Assembly: GCA_026984455.1 (NCBI GenBank)
Contig: JALSSC010000026.1
Coordinates: 1-61,147 of the forward strand
Direction of reading: 5' to 3'
DNA: 61,147 bases
Source: Chromatiaceae bacterium
GTDB lineage: Bacteria > Pseudomonadota > Gammaproteobacteria > Chromatiales > Chromatiaceae
The position numbers and the translations under genes were made by a program. How positions within the stretch are numbered: position 1 is the stretch's first letter; each line of letters opens with the position of its first letter. Positions 18,703-28,594 of this stretch are shown here, piece by piece. The notes beneath the pieces were generated by a model that was not told the DNA's origin, searched no databases, and was given only the letters and a program-made list of their open reading frames with translations.

Positions 18703-19002
18703 TCATACGATGAGCGGGGCATCGAAGTCGGTGGCCTGGAAGCGGCCAAACTCTTTGATGTTGCGTTCCAGCGGCTCGGTCAGCCGGTACAGGCGTAGAT
18801 TGTCCTCTTCCTCGTCGATTTCCGCGAGCAGATTCTCTTCGAGGATTTCATAGGTCGCTACATCGACCCGACACTCGAAGACGGATTTCTGTACCCGTTG
18901 GCCATAGTTCTGACATACCTTGGCGACACGTCTCAGGCGGCGGCGTCCAGCCGCCGTTTCCGTGGAAACATCGTAGGTGACGAGGATCAACATGAGGCGC
19001 AT
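18703..19002 (-). CDS. cas2: CRISPR-associated endonuclease Cas2
   Basis: Cas2 forms the Cas1-Cas2 integration complex that inserts new spacers at the leader end. The 99-aa protein shows the ferredoxin-like start [11 protein letters not shown] with the conserved Asp, the [20 protein letters not shown] block typical of type I-C Cas2, and the NLRLYRLTE strand. The start at 19002 (MRLMLIL) is one base after the cas1 stop; the Met at 18993 is equally plausible. It is the last gene of the cas operon. Confidence 0.96.
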   Translation of the reverse strand: MRLMLILVTYDVSTETAAGRRRLRRVAKVCQNYGQRVQKSVFECRVDVATYEILEENLLAEIDEEEDNLRLYRLTEPLERNIKEFGRFQATDFDAPLIV

Positions 19003-19003
19003 T

Positions 19004-20038
19004 CTATTTCTGTAGATACGGGATATAGGTTTGGATGTCACCACGCAAGTGCCGCGCAAGAAACCGGGCCTGGAGCAGGGGAAGCAGCCCGATTTCGATC
19101 TTCTGTTCCAACACCGGATGGGTGAGCCGTTCCTTCTTCCGTTCCTGATAGGCCACCAACACGGTCTTGCGCCCCCGGTCGTTCAGGAGGACGGCCCCTC
19201 CGGGGTTGAAATCGAAGTCCTTGCGGGTGATCTGACCCCGGTTGATCAGGGTGAAGGCCAGGCGGTCACCGAACAGGGCGCGGAATTCTTCGAGCAGGTC
19301 CAAGGCCAGCGCCGGCCGGCCGGGACGCAGGGCATGCAGAAACCCCAGTTGGGGGTCCAGCCCCACGGCCTCCAGGGCGCTACGGCAATCGGTGAGCAAG
19401 AGCGCATACAGGAAGGAGAACAGGGCGTTGACCGGATCACGGGGTGGGCGGCGATTGCGCTGCCCGAAATGGAAGTCATTACGCACGGCACTGCGGATCA
19501 TCAAGTCGACTTGCTCGAAATAGACTCGGGCGCTGTTTCCTTCCAGGCCACGTACCGTATCGAGGTCACCGGCATGTTCGAGGTTGCGCAGATCGATGGC
19601 GATGGCCTTGGCCGCCCCTTTCAAGGCCTCCACCTCCCCGGTCACCTTGTTGTCACGAGCGCTGCGCAACAATACCTGGCGGCTGTTGCGTAACTTGCCA
19701 GCAATGAAGACACGAGCCAGTTCCAGTGTCTTTGTAGGGTCGTCCGCCGCCCGGTATTGCGCCTGCCGCAGCAGGATGTTGCCACTCACCGGCCCCTCCA
19801 CCCGCGCCTGGAACCGGCCGCTCTCGGTCAACCAGACAATGCCGCGGCCGTCTTCCATGCACCGCTCCATGAGGGTGCTGCTGAGGTTGACGCGGCCGAT
19901 ACAGACGATCCCGCCCAGATGGTGCAACGGCACTTGCAGGCGCTTTTCCTTGTCGATCATGACCACCAGGGTTTCACCCTCCAGTCGCAGCCAAGCGCCG
20001 TCGGTGGTGACGTAGAGGGTGTTGAGCAACTGCTTCAC
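19004..20038 (-). CDS. cas1: CRISPR-associated integrase Cas1 (type I-C)
   Basis: Cas1 is the metal-dependent integrase that joins spacers to the repeat. The 344-aa protein has the I-C family start [20 protein letters not shown] and the C-terminal catalytic block with the conserved His in [23 protein letters not shown]. The upstream codons in this frame lie within cas4; the likely start is a GTG at 20038 overlapping the cas4 stop by 4 bases (GTGA), which indicates coupled translation. Confidence 0.96.
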   Translation of the reverse strand: MKQLLNTLYVTTDGAWLRLEGETLVVMIDKEKRLQVPLHHLGGIVCIGRVNLSSTLMERCMEDGRGIVWLTESGRFQARVEGPVSGNILLRQAQYRAADDPTKTLELARVFIAGKLRNSRQVLLRSARDNKVTGEVEALKGAAKAIAIDLRNLEHAGDLDTVRGLEGNSARVYFEQVDLMIRSAVRNDFHFGQRNRRPPRDPVNALFSFLYALLLTDCRSALEAVGLDPQLGFLHALRPGRPALALDLLEEFRALFGDRLAFTLINRGQITRKDFDFNPGGAVLLNDRGRKTVLVAYQERKKERLTHPVLEQKIEIGLLPLLQARFLARHLRGDIQTYIPYLQK

Positions 20039-20661
20039 ATCGGCTTGTCCGTGTCGAACAGGGTCCGGCGCAGTGTCTGTATCCGTTGGCCGGCACGCAC
20101 CAGCTCGGGCTGGCATATCTCGTGCAATGAGCAGGCACGGCAGAGCCCTGGATCATCCACCGGCGGCGGCAACCCGCCCTGATCGAGCATCCGGCGGATG
20201 GCACCGGCCACTTCCTCAACCCGTTGGCGCAGTGCGGGCGTGATCCCGACCGCCCGGCGGCGACGGCTCTTGTGGTGGTAGATGGCCCCTTCCGGCACTT
20301 CGCGTCCGGTCATCTCTTCCAGGCAGAGGGCCTGGGCGGCAAGCTGAAGGTCGTCGTGCTCGCGTTTGTGGCGCCTCCCCTGCTTATATTCCACCGGATA
20401 GGGCGTCCCGTCGGAAAGGAATTCCACCACATCGGCCTTGCCGACCAGGCCGAGCCGCTCACTGTAGAGAGGCAGGGCGCGCAGCACCCGCGCGCCCTCC
20501 TCCACCGTGATCTCGCCACTGTCCACGCGCCGGTGCGCGCGCTGCCCGCGCAGCGTGAACGCGTTGTCGTCGAAGCTCTGTTCCTGGTGGATCAGGGCGC
20601 ACTGGCGTGGGCAATAGCTGTAGTGTTGCAGCGCCGAGAGCATGAGGGGTTCCGGTTGCAT
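20035..20661 (-). CDS. cas4: CRISPR-associated exonuclease Cas4
   Basis: Cas4 trims prespacers and helps choose those with a proper PAM. The 208-aa protein carries the four Cys expected to hold an iron-sulphur cluster (HYSYCPRQC near the N-terminus; GLCRACSLHEIC near the C-terminus) and the RecB nuclease motifs (VGKADVVEFLSDG, then PVEYKQGRRHK). The ATG at 20661 is four bases after the cas7 stop and fits the family length; the longer frame overlaps cas7. Confidence 0.96.
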   Translation of the reverse strand: MQPEPLMLSALQHYSYCPRQCALIHQEQSFDDNAFTLRGQRAHRRVDSGEITVEEGARVLRALPLYSERLGLVGKADVVEFLSDGTPYPVEYKQGRRHKREHDDLQLAAQALCLEEMTGREVPEGAIYHHKSRRRRAVGITPALRQRVEEVAGAIRRMLDQGGLPPPVDDPGLCRACSLHEICQPELVRAGQRIQTLRRTLFDTDKPM

Positions 20662-20665
20662 CCAG

Positions 20666-21550
20666 TCAACCCAACCTGCGCTCCAGTGTGACGCCTTGGG
20701 GAAGATCAGCGTCATCGACAGTGATTTCATAGTCCCCGAAGCCGCGTGGCACCGCTACGCCCTCCTTGCGTTCGACGCGGATCCTTTCGAACAGGTCGTG
20801 GGCATGGGCATTGCCCAGCGTGCCAGCGTGCTTGAACACATACAGCCCCCGGGTCGCCATCTCACCACGCGCCGCGGAGCGGTCGTGCTCGAACATATTG
20901 GCCAGCGCCTCCCAGAACAGTTGCAGATCCTCGTCGGAAAAGCCGGTCTGGCCGCTCAGTGGCGCGGAGATGAAGCCGTGGGCACGGTAAAGGCCGTAGG
21001 GGACGGTGTGCTTTCGGCCCATGGTACGGTTGTCGCCCTCCTGTTTTTCCGCTTCGGCTTCGGTGGCCACGGCCATGCGAGTGATAGAATGCTCCTGGGT
21101 GAAGATGGGATCGATGGAACGGGCGAACGTGAGCTGCACCGGGCCGCGCACCTGCCCACAGTTGACGCCGGTGGACATGACCGCGCCGAAGGTGCGCACA
21201 TCGAAGAAGTTCCGGCACATCCACTGGCGGGCTTCGTCCACCTTGTCTCCGCCAATACGTTTCCTGCCCCTGCCTTGCAAGAGATCTCCGGCGCCGATGG
21301 CCTCGTAAGCCCGCTCGTGTTGCTGGTTGAGGATGGCCTTTTCCTTCACATAGATCTCATAGGGCGGCTGTTCCTCCTTCACCAGCCCCACATAGTTGCG
21401 CACCTTGCGCTTGAGGCTGACATCCGTGACCAGGCCCTGGCCGGTTTCGGCATCGACGCGCGGCAGGTTGCCGGCATCGGGATCGCCATTGGGGTTGCCG
21501 TCTTTCACATCGAACAGCAGGACGAAATCGTAGCGGCTTTCCAGACTCAT
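20666..21550 (-). CDS. cas7c: Type I-C Cascade backbone protein Cas7 (Csd2)
   Basis: Cas7 polymerises along the crRNA spacer and forms the Cascade backbone. The 294-aa protein is a clear Csd2: [20 protein letters not shown] at the N-terminus, then [27 protein letters not shown], and [14 protein letters not shown]. Start and length are standard. It overlaps cas8c by 4 bases at its 5' end and is followed by cas4 after 4 bases. Confidence 0.98.
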   Translation of the reverse strand: MSLESRYDFVLLFDVKDGNPNGDPDAGNLPRVDAETGQGLVTDVSLKRKVRNYVGLVKEEQPPYEIYVKEKAILNQQHERAYEAIGAGDLLQGRGRKRIGGDKVDEARQWMCRNFFDVRTFGAVMSTGVNCGQVRGPVQLTFARSIDPIFTQEHSITRMAVATEAEAEKQEGDNRTMGRKHTVPYGLYRAHGFISAPLSGQTGFSDEDLQLFWEALANMFEHDRSAARGEMATRGLYVFKHAGTLGNAHAHDLFERIRVERKEGVAVPRGFGDYEITVDDADLPQGVTLERRLG

Positions 21551-23349
21551 TGTTCAGCTCCTTGGGTTGCGGTTTCGGATTCAGTTTCGCGTTTCCTGAA
21601 AAAGTCCTGACGCTGGTGGTAGTAGCCAATGGCGAAGCGACCCTGATCCTCCAGTGAGAGATGCGGCGGAAAATCGTCGAGGCCGGCGACGATCTCGCCC
21701 AGAAGGCGTTCGAAGTTCACCTCCCTACCCCGATTCTCCAGCTTGCTCAGATGGTGCTTGGACAGTTTGATCAGGGTCGGAAAGACCGCCACCGGGGTAC
21801 TCGATGCCGAGCCGTAATAGCGGTCGCGGATAGTGGCGTTGATACCGGGGTTGGCCTCTTCCTGGATTTTTTCCAGCACGGCGAACAGCCGCCCGAGCCG
21901 GTAGCCGGGGTTGAGATTGTCGGGGTCCAATGACACTTTGAGTTCCTCCATCAGGTCAGGGTTCGAATAACGGGTTGAACGATTGATGCAGCCCTTGATC
22001 AAAGCGGCACGAGGATAGGTGATTTCACGCTCGGCGCGACTGCGCTGCACCACCGCCGCCAGCAGGGTGTGCGGATAAGGCAGGCCTTCGAGAATGGCGC
22101 GCAGGGTTTCGCCTGCGAGCCTGGTCTGAATATTGGAGTCAGTATCAGACTTTGTTTTCCCTCTTCGAGCCGTCGCCCTTAGTAAGTCGGGTAATGGTAA
22201 GAAATTGGAATCACCGGGGGTATTTGTGACGATCCGGATATCTTCAAAATGTTGCACAATGTGCTTGGCCAATTCGCCCACGGTGGTGACGTGCCAATTC
22301 CTGACAGCTAACCGGCCGGGGTTTGGAGCAAAAAGTGACAGCACAAAAAAACGTATTCTTGCCTCATCTTTTACCCATCTTCCCGACCGGATCGAATTGA
22401 GTAACGCAGCTACCTTTTCTGTATTGTTATCTGGATCGTCGACGTGAGTATCATCAAATAGGCTTGGTACAATTGTTTCTAGATCTGATTCCTTTTCAGA
22501 CCAAAATACTATTGTAGAATCACCTACTCTAATACGCTGAGGTGATCCTTCACGCAACAGGTGATTGAGAGCAGAAGTATACTTGAAATCGGCTTCATCG
22601 CTAACTGGGAAATTGAACCCCTGACTCTTGCCGTACGATGAAAAAGCATCTCGGTTTATGGATGCCAGTGGAGCAGGTTTCTTTCCTACTCCCTTGATCT
22701 GGGAATGCTTTCTTTTGATGGCCTGTATATGTCCCGTTACTAGGCACTGTCCTTTTTCTTCAAGATTATCAGTACCACTATGACGTTGGATATAATCAAT
22801 GACTGCTGGGGATTGACAAACCAGTTCCGAACGATCATCTAATCGGAAAGACAAGTTGCAGCTTTTGATTTTTCTACACTCGTTCCATAGCGGGTGAGTG
22901 AACACTGATTCGAAGTTGCCGGAGTTCAGAAATTTGGCGAGCGCTTGTACACCCTCGTCATATGTCAACTCCTTTTCTATATCGTTTACCTTCGCAACGA
23001 AACAGCGGTGTTGCTTGTTCGCATCTTCAATGGCTTTGTCGCTAGGCCTTTCTCCTGCTATATCTAGTTTCGGCACTCCTAATACGAAGCCATAGTGATC
23101 CCAAAGGAAGTTAGGTTTCTCGTATGCCTTGCTGCCCTGACGATTCTCGGCTTTCGGAACATCTAGCGTTTTGGCACGCTTTCTCTTGCCCGATATCTCT
23201 CTCCTGTCTTCTAGCGTAACGAAGCGCCCCTCTTTATCCAGTACGACTACAAAAGAAATTTCTTTTCGCTCAAAACCAGTATGAGGCAAACTTGCTTCAG
23301 AGTCGGTTGCTTTGCGTTGGTAGTAGTCATAAAGCGCCTGCAAAATCAT
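21547..23349 (-). CDS. cas8c: Type I-C Cascade large subunit Cas8c (Csd1)
   Basis: Cas8c recognises the PAM and, in I-C systems, an internal start also yields the small subunit Cas11. The 600-aa protein begins [14 protein letters not shown], typical of Csd1, and contains [15 protein letters not shown] and the C-terminal [20 protein letters not shown] block, where an internal Cas11 start would lie. The open frame extends 74 codons upstream into cas5c; the ATG at 23349 overlaps the cas5c stop by 4 bases. The 5' half has noticeably lower GC than neighbouring genes, as is common for this fast-evolving subunit. Confidence 0.96.
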   Translation of the reverse strand: MILQALYDYYQRKATDSEASLPHTGFERKEISFVVVLDKEGRFVTLEDRREISGKRKRAKTLDVPKAENRQGSKAYEKPNFLWDHYGFVLGVPKLDIAGERPSDKAIEDANKQHRCFVAKVNDIEKELTYDEGVQALAKFLNSGNFESVFTHPLWNECRKIKSCNLSFRLDDRSELVCQSPAVIDYIQRHSGTDNLEEKGQCLVTGHIQAIKRKHSQIKGVGKKPAPLASINRDAFSSYGKSQGFNFPVSDEADFKYTSALNHLLREGSPQRIRVGDSTIVFWSEKESDLETIVPSLFDDTHVDDPDNNTEKVAALLNSIRSGRWVKDEARIRFFVLSLFAPNPGRLAVRNWHVTTVGELAKHIVQHFEDIRIVTNTPGDSNFLPLPDLLRATARRGKTKSDTDSNIQTRLAGETLRAILEGLPYPHTLLAAVVQRSRAEREITYPRAALIKGCINRSTRYSNPDLMEELKVSLDPDNLNPGYRLGRLFAVLEKIQEEANPGINATIRDRYYGSASSTPVAVFPTLIKLSKHHLSKLENRGREVNFERLLGEIVAGLDDFPPHLSLEDQGRFAIGYYHQRQDFFRKRETESETATQGAEQ

Positions 23350-23996
23350 CCCCGCACCTCCTCGTTGTCCCAGGCCGGCACGTCGATGACGCCGTTTTCC
23401 ATCTGCGCCTGAAAAAACCGCGGCTCGGGTGAGGCGGCGTTGCGGTAATCCAGGTCGTAAAGCATCCAGCCCAGTTCGCGACTCTCGGCGATAGGCGGCG
23501 GCGTTTGTTCGTCGGCCAGACGAAAATCGCAGGAGAACTCCCGGCAGCCGAGATAGGGTTGATTGAAGCACTGCCCCTTGCGGGCGCGGCGTTCGAACAT
23601 CTCTGAATACTTGGCCGGATTTTCCGTTTTGTCGAGCAACTCGAAATGGGCATGGACCCGGTAACGCACGTCACGCAGAAACAGACCGGCGCGTTGCTGG
23701 CGGTGGTCTTCCATATAGAGCGCCAAGTTTCCCCTACCCCGCTTCATGGCGGTTCTGACATTGCGCTCGGATATCACGCTGCCCACTTCGTTGCGCCGCA
23801 GATTGATCCAGCGGATGGGGTTGAGCACCTCGATGCGTGTCACCCACCAGCGAATGGCCGGCTTCCAGAGAATGGCATCGAAAATGGCGCGCGCCGCCGA
23901 GGGGGTGATGACATCGTAGGAGACGCGCTCCACTTTCATCTCCGGCCGCGTGAAGCAGGCGAAATCGCCGGAGACCTCGAGGCAATGGGTTTTCAT
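23346..23996 (-). CDS. cas5c: Type I-C crRNA-processing subunit Cas5c (Cas5d)
   Basis: In I-C systems Cas5 replaces Cas6: it cleaves the pre-crRNA at the repeat hairpin and then caps the 5' handle. The 216-aa protein starts MKTHCLEVSGDFACFTRPEM and has VERVSYDVITPSAARAIFDA, RNEVGSVISERN and RHAHF-like RVHAHFELLD segments typical of Cas5d. The upstream frame lies within the toxin gene; the ATG at 23996 overlaps the toxin stop codon by 4 bases (ATGA). That overlap makes cas5c translation dependent on ribosomes leaving the toxin gene. Confidence 0.96.
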   Translation of the reverse strand: MKTHCLEVSGDFACFTRPEMKVERVSYDVITPSAARAIFDAILWKPAIRWWVTRIEVLNPIRWINLRRNEVGSVISERNVRTAMKRGRGNLALYMEDHRQQRAGLFLRDVRYRVHAHFELLDKTENPAKYSEMFERRARKGQCFNQPYLGCREFSCDFRLADEQTPPPIAESRELGWMLYDLDYRNAASPEPRFFQAQMENGVIDVPAWDNEEVRG

Positions 23997-24436
23997 GGTT
24001 TCAATAAATCCTTGTCTTCGATGGCATGGGCACGCACGTAACCCTGCCGGGCGTAGTCGAGAATCTTCTGGTCTTCGGTGATCAGCCGCAGGCCGTGGTG
24101 GCGAGCCATGGCCACCAGCAGGCGGTCGGCGGGGTGGGCATGAAAGCTGCCGAGAACCTGGTTGGCACCCAACGCGGTGGGGATATCGGCTTCGATCAAG
24201 CGAACCCGGATGCGGGAGAAAAAGGTCTGCACCCATTCGCCGCAGGACTGGCCCAAACGGAGGCGGTTCTTGGCTGTCAGCAACCCCAGTTCCCAGACCG
24301 ACATGACTGAAAGATGGAGCCGCCCCGCTTTGTCCAGCGCCGTCAGGCGATCGGCCACCCGGGCATTCAAACGATGCCGGTCTCCCCGGGCATACCAGAG
24401 CCATACATGGGTATCGAGAAGAAAGTCCTGGTTCAC
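23993..24436 (-). CDS. vapC: PIN-domain toxin (VapC type) inside the cas operon
   Basis: PIN toxins are Mg-dependent RNases that cut tRNA, rRNA or mRNA. The 147-aa protein has all four acidic residues of the active site: Asp8 in FLLDTHVWLWY, Glu49 in SVWELGLL, Asp104 in HPADRLLVA and Asp122 in TEDQKI. It looks functional. The start is a GTG at 24436 overlapping the antitoxin stop by 4 bases (GTGA), and its own stop overlaps the cas5c ATG. A toxin-antitoxin pair is not part of the standard I-C operon (cas3-5-8-7-4-1-2), so this is an insertion that has become fully integrated in the translation chain. Confidence 0.92.
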   Translation of the reverse strand: MNQDFLLDTHVWLWYARGDRHRLNARVADRLTALDKAGRLHLSVMSVWELGLLTAKNRLRLGQSCGEWVQTFFSRIRVRLIEADIPTALGANQVLGSFHAHPADRLLVAMARHHGLRLITEDQKILDYARQGYVRAHAIEDKDLLKP

Positions 24437-24729
24437 TTGTCGGTCTCCGGGTGCTCCTCCGCTACGCCCAGATCCTGATAGAACTCATCCTCTTCGCCGG
24501 TCATCGCCGCCCACTCCTGTTCGATGGGTTCGATGATGTCGCCAACGATCTCGATGGTGCCGGCCATGCAGCCAAAATATCGAGGCTCCTGATCGGCTTC
24601 CGGCTCGATCGGTACTACCTTGGCGACGGGCTTGCCGCGTTTGGTGACCACCAGCGGCTCATGGCTCTGGGCCACCTCGCCGATCAGTTTCAGGCACTTG
24701 GCCTTGAATTCGGTCGCGCTGACTTTCAT
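24433..24729 (-). CDS. vapB: Phd/YefM-family antitoxin (VapB type) inside the cas operon
   Basis: The antitoxin binds and neutralises the downstream PIN toxin and normally represses its own promoter. The 98-aa protein has the N-terminal Phd/YefM DNA-binding fold (MKVSATEFKAKCLKLIGEVA, then LVVTKRGKPVAKVVPIE) and an acidic disordered C-terminal tail that would fill the toxin active site. It begins 42 bases after the cas3 stop, and a palindromic operator-like site with a -10-like hexamer fills this gap. ATG at 24729 with ribosome-binding site AGAGAGCAAG. Confidence 0.9.
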   Translation of the reverse strand: MKVSATEFKAKCLKLIGEVAQSHEPLVVTKRGKPVAKVVPIEPEADQEPRYFGCMAGTIEIVGDIIEPIEQEWAAMTGEEDEFYQDLGVAEEHPETDK

Positions 24730-24744
24730 CTTGCTCTCTAAAAA

Positions 24745-24769
24745 TGGTCATTTAGATGTGACCAATATA
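24745..24769 (-). promoter_or_regulatory. Candidate autoregulated promoter/operator of the vapBC-cas5c unit
   Basis: In the gap between cas3 and vapB the inverted repeat TGGTCA-N8-TGACCA (24745-24764) directly abuts a -10-like TATATT (24764-24769, minus strand). This is the geometry of an antitoxin-repressed promoter. If active, it would transcribe vapBC together with cas5c, cas8c, cas7, cas4, cas1 and cas2, but not cas3. The -35 element would lie inside cas3 and is not clear. Confidence 0.55.
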
Positions 24770-24771
24770 AC

Positions 24772-27060
24772 TCATATCACCAGATCTCCCGCTGACGGGG
24801 CGGCGGCATCCAGCGTCAGGCCGAGTACCGGGTCGTAGATGGTCGTACCTTCCATCTGCGCCCAGAGGCCGGGCCAGATCTCTTCGATCTGGTGGTCGCC
24901 CTGCAATTGCCTGAAATGCCACTCGGAGACGTTGACGCTGTAGCCTTGAAGCTTGCGCATCAGCCAGCGTTCCGGGCCTTCCTTGTGCAGGAGGTTGAGC
25001 AGTGTGTCGACGTTGTCGTCAATTTCATCCCTGGTCCCTTTCCTGATGGAGTGATAACGCACCAGCACCTGTTCTCCCCTGTTGTCGATGAGCTGGAAGC
25101 GTTTTGCTGCGGTGCGGAATTGGACGCGGAGCGCATCATTTCCGTTTCCTTTGGCCGTCAGGTCATCTTGGAGTTTTTCTTCGATCGTACGATCACGGTC
25201 GTTGTAGAACAGTTCGAAAAAGCGGGTGAAGTTGTTTCGGCTGAGCGGTGCGCCATGGTTGCCTGCCATTACTGAGACCATCTTGGCTGCAGCACGGCGC
25301 ATCACGCCCAGCGGGGCTGGCTCGGGTGGCACGAAGACCACCACCTTGCCCTTTTCGAGCCGCCCCTCCCGGTTACAGCGGCCCGCAGCCTGGGCGATGG
25401 AATCCAACCCGGACAGCGCGCGATAGACCACCGGGAAATCGAGGTCGACCCCGGCTTCGACCAACTGGGTGCTGACCACCCGCACTGGTTCGCCGTGCGC
25501 CAGTCTCCGCTTGATTTGGGCGAGCACCGCCGAGCGATGGCGGCCACACATCAGCGCGGACAGGTGAATCGTCCCCCTGGGCATGCGCTCGAACAGCTCG
25601 CGGGCATCGCGGCGGGTGTTGACGATGGCGAGTACCGATTCGTGCCGGCCGATTTCGTCGGCAATGTCGTCCCAGTCACGCGGTTGGTTGAGATCATCCG
25701 GCAGTTCTACCGTGACCCGCTCCAATCCAGCATAGAGCGCATCGGGATCGGGGATGATCTCGGTGACATGATCCAGCCCGCGCAGAATGGTCTTGCCGAA
25801 GCTGTCCCTGCGGCTCTCCAATGCCGGCTGGGTGGCTGTGGAGAGCACCACGGTGACGCCATAATGGGCCACCAGCAGGTTGAGCACGTCGAGAATCGGT
25901 TGCAGGAACTCGGGCGGCAGCAGTTGCGCCTCGTCCAGCACCACGACGCTGTCCACCAGGTTGTGCAGCTTGCGGCAACGGCTGGTGCGCGCGGCGAACA
26001 GGGATTCGAAGAACTGCACTGTGGTGGTAACGATGATGGGCGCGTCCCAGTTCTCCGCCGCCAACCGCGAGCGGGCGGTTTCCCGGTCGGGGTCGAGGCT
26101 GCTATGGTGCTCGATCACCGCTTCACCGAAGATGCCGCGAAACACGTCGGCGGTCTGCTCGATGATGCTGGTGTAGGGAATGACATGCACTACCCGCCGC
26201 TTGTCGTGGGCAATGGCATGCTCCAGCGCGAAGGCCATGCCCGAGAGGGTCTTGCCGCCGCCGGTGGGCACGGTGAGGGAGAACAGGCCGGCGGGCTTTT
26301 GGGCCGCTTCCCGGCAGGCGCGAAGAATGTCGGCGCGTAATCGGTTGACCGGCGTGTCGGGTGCATTGCGGGTCAACGCGGCCATGTGCGCGTCGAAGCG
26401 TCGGCGTAACTCCCTCAGCCCAGGATGGCCGCCACGCAACCCGGCCTTGCCGCCATCCATGAAGGCCTCGGTGTCGAGGAAGTCGGCGTCCACCAGGCAG
26501 GAGAACAGCATCCGCACCCAGAGGGCGAACCCTTTGGCGCCGCCGGGGACCCGGAATTCAGGTCGTGGCGCATCGAGCAGTCCCGCCGGGATACCCGCCG
26601 CCAATGCCCCGTCCAGTAAGTTGGTCTTCTCCAGACGTTCACGCAACGAACCGCCGGTGCCACTCTCCCGTTTTTCCCAGTCCGGCAGGCCCGCGTGATG
26701 CCCAGCGATCAGATAGGCCAGCACCCGGCCATGGAGGCCCCATCGATCGATGGCGTGAATCGCCCCGGCGGTGGAGTGATCCACCCGGCCCGGCGTGTTC
26801 TCGCGCTCGATATGGGCCTCGGGATCGTAGCCGCTGGCCGTATGGATGTAATGCTGGAATTCGCGGCTGTATTTGCCCAAGTCGTGCCAGAGGCCGGCCT
26901 GACACGCCCAGGCCGGGGCCGCGAACCGGCCGGCGAAGCCGGCCGCCCTCTCGGCGGTACCCCGGAGATGCCCCGGCAGGGAGTGGGTCTCCCACTCGCC
27001 GTCTTCGGACCGGCGGACGTGGGCAATAGGGTGTGAAAGCGATGAAGAAGGGGCCGCCAT
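24772..27060 (-). CDS. cas3: CRISPR-associated helicase/nuclease Cas3
   Basis: Cas3 is recruited by Cascade after R-loop formation and degrades the target DNA. The 762-aa protein joins an N-terminal HD nuclease (catalytic His59-Asp60 in GLWHDLGKYSREFQ, further His in LIAGHHAGLPDW) to a superfamily 2 helicase with motif I VPTGGGKTLSG, motif II VVLDEAQLLPPEF, and motif VI QAAGRCNREGR. All key residues are present. The ATG at 27060 is preferred over one 20 codons upstream. It is the first gene of the cas operon, 93 bases downstream of an unrelated GTPase gene transcribed in the same direction. Confidence 0.97.
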   Translation of the reverse strand: MAAPSSSLSHPIAHVRRSEDGEWETHSLPGHLRGTAERAAGFAGRFAAPAWACQAGLWHDLGKYSREFQHYIHTASGYDPEAHIERENTPGRVDHSTAGAIHAIDRWGLHGRVLAYLIAGHHAGLPDWEKRESGTGGSLRERLEKTNLLDGALAAGIPAGLLDAPRPEFRVPGGAKGFALWVRMLFSCLVDADFLDTEAFMDGGKAGLRGGHPGLRELRRRFDAHMAALTRNAPDTPVNRLRADILRACREAAQKPAGLFSLTVPTGGGKTLSGMAFALEHAIAHDKRRVVHVIPYTSIIEQTADVFRGIFGEAVIEHHSSLDPDRETARSRLAAENWDAPIIVTTTVQFFESLFAARTSRCRKLHNLVDSVVVLDEAQLLPPEFLQPILDVLNLLVAHYGVTVVLSTATQPALESRRDSFGKTILRGLDHVTEIIPDPDALYAGLERVTVELPDDLNQPRDWDDIADEIGRHESVLAIVNTRRDARELFERMPRGTIHLSALMCGRHRSAVLAQIKRRLAHGEPVRVVSTQLVEAGVDLDFPVVYRALSGLDSIAQAAGRCNREGRLEKGKVVVFVPPEPAPLGVMRRAAAKMVSVMAGNHGAPLSRNNFTRFFELFYNDRDRTIEEKLQDDLTAKGNGNDALRVQFRTAAKRFQLIDNRGEQVLVRYHSIRKGTRDEIDDNVDTLLNLLHKEGPERWLMRKLQGYSVNVSEWHFRQLQGDHQIEEIWPGLWAQMEGTTIYDPVLGLTLDAAAPSAGDLVI

Positions 27061-27153
27061 GTGTCCTTTGCCCTCGGTGTGTCGAGAAGAATGACGCGAC
27101 CGAAGGGGCTGGACCCGCACGCCCCACCGGGAAAACGGCGTTGTTTCGCGCGG

Positions 27154-28587
27154 CTAGGCGGAATTCAACCGCGCCCGCAGATCGGCCCGGGCTTGGGCGA
27201 GGATGGACCGGCGGTCGAGTCCGTCGAGGATCTCACGCACCACCTGCTTGGGACCACCTTCACCCCAGGACTTGCCCTGGGCCAGGTAGCGTTCGGTGGC
27301 CTGGCCCACCAGGAAGGTGCTGTAGTACGCCACGACCCCTTGGGCACCACCGGTCACCACGGCCGAGAGCCCGGCGGTGCCCAGCTTGAGGGCGGTGGAG
27401 AGCAGATGGGTCGCCCACACCACGCCCATCAGGGCCGTCATCTGGGTGAATACGGTCTTGACCAGACCGCTGGCCTCGCTACGTGACAGGGGCAAGCCAT
27501 AGACCCGTGAAAGGTGTACCACCATGCTCAGATCCACCGCCGCGGCCGCCCCCAGATCGACGAGGGGGATCGGGTTGAAGGCCACGGTCACCCCTCCGGA
27601 GACGGCATAGGTGCGGATGAGTTCCTCCCCCAGATCGCGCCGCACCTCCAGGATGCGCCTGCCCACCTCGTCGCTCAGGCGGCCGGCGAACAGTGAGGCA
27701 TTGAGGGCCACCAGGGTCTGCCCCTCACTCTCCAGAAGTTCCCACAGACGCCGCCTCAAGGGCTCCACGTCCGGGGGAGGCTGTTGCCATTCTTCGGTCT
27801 CGCTGCCGTCCTCCCCCACGCGAATGACGAGGCGTTCGGCGGGTTTGGCCTTGATGCTGACGATATTCTCGCGGGCGATGAGGCCTTCGCTGTGCTGTTT
27901 CAGGGCCTCCACCACGATGGCACGCTCGGCGGCGGTGTAACGGTCGGCCTTGTTCAGGGCCAGAATCACCGGACGACGGGCGTCCACCAGGGTACGCAAG
28001 GCCCGGATCTCGGTCTCGGTGAGGTCACCATCGACGATGAACAGGACCAGGTCGGCGCGCCCGACCACCTCGTGGGCGAGACGTTCGCGCGCCTCGCCAT
28101 CCACCTCGTTGAGACCCGGAGTGTCGATGAGGAACACACCGCCGCTCTGGTATTGGTCCCAGGCACCCATCTGGGCATGCTTGGTCTCACCGTGCAAGGG
28201 ACTGGTGCTGAAGCGTTCCTCACCCAGGAGGGCGTTGAGGGTGGCCGACTTGCCCACGCTCACCCGGCCGAAGGCGGCGATGTGGATATGGCCGTGTTCG
28301 AGCTTCTCGAGCATGGCCTGGACTTGGGCATAGTCGTCGTGCAGGGCCTCGCGCACCTGTGCGGGGACCCGGGGATCCTCTATGAGTTCGCGGAGGCTGT
28401 CGCGGGCGAGTTCCAGATGAGTCTCGCCCGCGTCCTGCGGTGCTTCCGCCGCAGGGGACTCCTGGGCCTCGGGCATGCTCCAGGGCAGATTGCGGGACAC
28501 CTCCTGCAGGGTCTCTGTGACCTTTTCCCGGGACTTTCCGGCCAGTTCCCCGATACGCCTGCGTAGGTCTTCTGTGGTGATTTTCAT
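27154..28587 (-). CDS. Dynamin-like/TrmE-type GTPase with DUF697-like C-terminus
   Basis: The 477-aa protein has a GTPase domain with P-loop FGRVSVGKSATLNALLG, switch II FLIDTPGLNEVDG, and base-recognition motif LNKADRYT. A C-terminal hydrophobic region (TVAFNPIPLVDLGAAAAVDL; MTALMGVVWATHLLSTALKL) resembles DUF697 and probably inserts into or associates with the membrane. The N-terminus is a charged helical region. Cellular role is unknown; such GTPases occur near membrane-stress and cell-envelope genes. It begins 7 bases after the stop of a second GTPase gene, so the two form an operon and are probably partners. The start at 28587 (MKITTEDLRRRI) is chosen by spacing to the upstream gene. Confidence 0.8.
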   Translation of the reverse strand: MKITTEDLRRRIGELAGKSREKVTETLQEVSRNLPWSMPEAQESPAAEAPQDAGETHLELARDSLRELIEDPRVPAQVREALHDDYAQVQAMLEKLEHGHIHIAAFGRVSVGKSATLNALLGEERFSTSPLHGETKHAQMGAWDQYQSGGVFLIDTPGLNEVDGEARERLAHEVVGRADLVLFIVDGDLTETEIRALRTLVDARRPVILALNKADRYTAAERAIVVEALKQHSEGLIARENIVSIKAKPAERLVIRVGEDGSETEEWQQPPPDVEPLRRRLWELLESEGQTLVALNASLFAGRLSDEVGRRILEVRRDLGEELIRTYAVSGGVTVAFNPIPLVDLGAAAAVDLSMVVHLSRVYGLPLSRSEASGLVKTVFTQMTALMGVVWATHLLSTALKLGTAGLSAVVTGGAQGVVAYYSTFLVGQATERYLAQGKSWGEGGPKQVVREILDGLDRRSILAQARADLRARLNSA

Positions 28588-28594
28588 CTGTGTT

